In this document: in pieces, positions 62,552 to 64,000 of the stretch
How the letters are laid out: the number at the start of each line of letters is the position of its first letter
How positions within the stretch are numbered: the first letter of the stretch is position 1
DNA from: Oscarella lobularis
Taxonomy: Eukaryota; Porifera; Homoscleromorpha; Homosclerophorida; Oscarellidae
Reading direction: 5' to 3'
Length of the DNA stretch: 64,000 nucleotides
Assembly (NCBI RefSeq): GCF_947507565.1
Contig: NC_089175.1
Coordinates: 5,879,733 to 5,943,732 of the forward strand
Program-made: the position numbers and the translations under genes
The notes under the pieces: model-generated
The model's input: only the letters and a program-made list of their open reading frames with translations
Databases searched by the model: none
What the model was told of the DNA's origin: nothing

Positions 62552-63410
62552 TGGAACGTCACAGTAAAGAAGACTTCCTGCACACCGGTCGGCAAACTGA
62601 ACGACTCTCAGTTCACTTAGGCTGTTTATGTATATGTTGGTTCCAAATCAGGAAGTGGAACTGAAACTGAGACTAACTTCCAGCTTCCAGGGTTATTTCT
62701 GTCATTTGTCCATCTGTTCATTCTTGTGCACGTATCTCTTTGGCTTTACGCTTATGACATTATATCCAGTAAATGTTTTGCGATCCTCGCATGACATCCA
62801 CATCGCTGCTAATTGTTCTAGTCTATCTAATTTTATGACTAGTTAGTCGAGATGCCGATATAGGCATTGACAAAGAAGTGAGTCAATCAATATATACCCT
62901 TCTCTTTCGTGTCGCTATTCCTGCTTCATCGTTTCGGAAGCAGGCCTTCATCTAAAGTTAATGAAAATTGGAAAATGAGGCTAGATCTTTGACTCTCGTT
63001 TGTGTACATATATTATAGTATGATTTTCTAATGGTTGGAGCAGCTCACGTAATGGCTAAGGGTTCAATGTTAACAAATAAAACTGAGAGATCAAATTTAA
63101 TAAGTCCGAGGGTTCAATTTTAATAAATCTGAAAGCTCAATTTTAATTAATAAAGGTGAGAGCTCAGTTGTAATACATCTGAAGGCTCAATTGTAACAAA
63201 TCTAAAGGCTCAAATTTATTCAATTTGAATTTATTTAATCTGAGGGCTCAATTTTAATAAATTTGAGGGCTCAACAAGGAAATTCAGCGGTAAATAAGCC
63301 ATTCACAAGGAAATTCAGTGTGGTCTAGCCCATGCGAATTTCAAATCTACATACCGTACGAAATCTTGCAAGAGTACTCTCGTTGAGCTCCTTGTAACCT
63401 TCCTTCATGG
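62552..63410. other. Spacer upstream of array gene 2, with minisatellite
   Basis: 860 bp with no supportable gene. It should include the gene 2 promoter. The right half is a degenerate minisatellite (63055-63280). Confidence 0.55.
63055..63280. repeat. Degenerate ~25-28 bp minisatellite
   Basis: Eight or so variants of a unit like GAGGGCTCAATTTTAATAAATCT, with substitutions and small indels. It is followed by two copies of ACAAGGAAATTCAG (63274-63320). Confidence 0.88.
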
Positions 63411-63600
63411 AGTTCGATGTCGAATCGCGCGGACGAGCTGGAGGATTATATCGCTGCGAGTTCCAGCGCGCTCTTCGTTTTCTCGGAAAGGAGGGATTGG
63501 ATTGCATCCAAGCCTTCGACGCGAAGTAGGAGCTCCACAAGATTCGATTCAACGCCACTCGTACTTTGCGACATGACATCAGCGCGCGTTAGGTATAAAC
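63411..63600 (-). pseudogene. Short decayed copy of the neurobeachin 5' end
   Basis: About 190 bp related to 49170-49385 (exon 1, its intron and the end of exon 2) with deletions and many substitutions. It is more diverged than the 56922-57425 copy and lies in the same position relative to a receptor gene 3' end. Confidence 0.85.
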
Positions 63601-63691
63601 ATTTACTGTATTCAACTACTGTATTCAAGTGTCAACAGATCACAGACCGTAAAGAGTACTAAAACAAGAACACACTAATACGAGAGTGCAT

Positions 63692-64000
63692 CTAACATTC
63701 AACTGATTCCAGGCCCAAGGTAAACATGGCGCCAAAATTTTTACTGGCCAGATCTGATGCTCGGTTGTCCTTTGGCTTTCTATCTTCACTCTTTGAAAGC
63801 AGCTGAGGCACTGCCACAGTCACTTCCTTGGCAACAGACATATTCCAATGCGAGTGCGGGTCAACAAAGCCTGCACTTGGCTTTACATAATTCCTCAACT
63901 CGGTCAGATACTCTTCAAAACATTGAACAATTTTTGAAAAAGATAGACGCTGATGAGGTTTGCCTGCCCAGCACAGACGCATAATATCATACCTGCAAAG
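63692..64000 (-). CDS. Third 7TM-kinase-type receptor, 3' end only (array gene 3, cut by window edge)
   Basis: The last exon of a kinase highly similar to genes 1 and 2: [28 protein letters not shown], then the same Tyr-containing tail (VKPSAGFVDPHSHWN) and the C-terminal end GAMFTLGLESVEC also found in gene 2. The exon begins at a splice acceptor close to 63993. Everything upstream lies beyond the right edge, so 7TM and ectodomain are assumed by homology only. Confidence 0.85.
   Translation of the reverse strand, partial: LCRYDIMRLCWAGKPHQRLSFSKIVQCFEEYLTELRNYVKPSAGFVDPHSHWNMSVAKEVTVAVPQLLSKSEDRKPKDNRASDLASKNFGAMFTLGLESVEC

Overview
This window is eukaryotic and animal. It carries spliced genes for a Fat-type cadherin, neurobeachin, LYST, UCHL3, an ADAMTS-type protease, SRCR and sushi receptors, a receptor tyrosine kinase domain and a CARD/TIR/NB-ARC protein. 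The genome is very compact: most introns that I could resolve are about 50-65 nt with GT-AG ends, intergenic gaps are often 10-400 bp, and several gene pairs share promoters. Gene content, extreme compactness and sponge-like receptor architectures suggest an early-branching animal, most likely a sponge (a homoscleromorph such as Oscarella is a guess). One 200-N assembly gap lies at 28786-28985.

Left part (1-24 kb): a Fat-like protocadherin on the minus strand runs off the left edge and ends there just inside its transmembrane helix and cytoplasmic start. Divergent from it is histidyl-tRNA synthetase (HARS, 12 or more exons), whose in-frame upstream start adds a mitochondrial-type presequence. 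HARS converges on NXT1 (mRNA export cofactor), with stop codons 13 bp apart. NXT1 is divergent from a 12.7-kb LYST gene (ConA-like, PH-BEACH, BEACH, WD40).

Middle (24-38 kb): a RapGAP-BTB fusion gene, the assembly gap, a divergent pair of PAM17 (mitochondrial import motor) and UCHL3 (ubiquitin hydrolase), phosphoglycerate kinase, and a five-exon gene predicted to encode CARD-TIR-NB-ARC-TPR, an NLR/Apaf-1-like architecture. Neurobeachin (NBEA/LRBA) fills 37.9-49.4 kb on the minus strand. One intron of it holds a five-copy inverted repeat cluster.

Right part (49.4-64 kb): a head-to-tail tandem array of at least three minus-strand receptor genes. Each complete one encodes an extracellular module set, a sushi domain, a seven-transmembrane region carried on a single 1-1 phase exon, and a complete cytoplasmic tyrosine kinase. 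In gene 1 the ectodomain is an ADAMTS metalloprotease (prodomain, zinc site, disintegrin-like, TSP1, Cys-rich). In gene 2 it is five sushi and two SRCR domains. Gene 3 is cut by the right edge. Each unit carries a copy of the neurobeachin 5' end beside it, intact for unit 1 and decayed for units 2 and 3, which shows how the array was duplicated. The 7TM-tyrosine-kinase receptors, and the ADAMTS-fused one in particular, are the strongest candidates here for an undescribed system.
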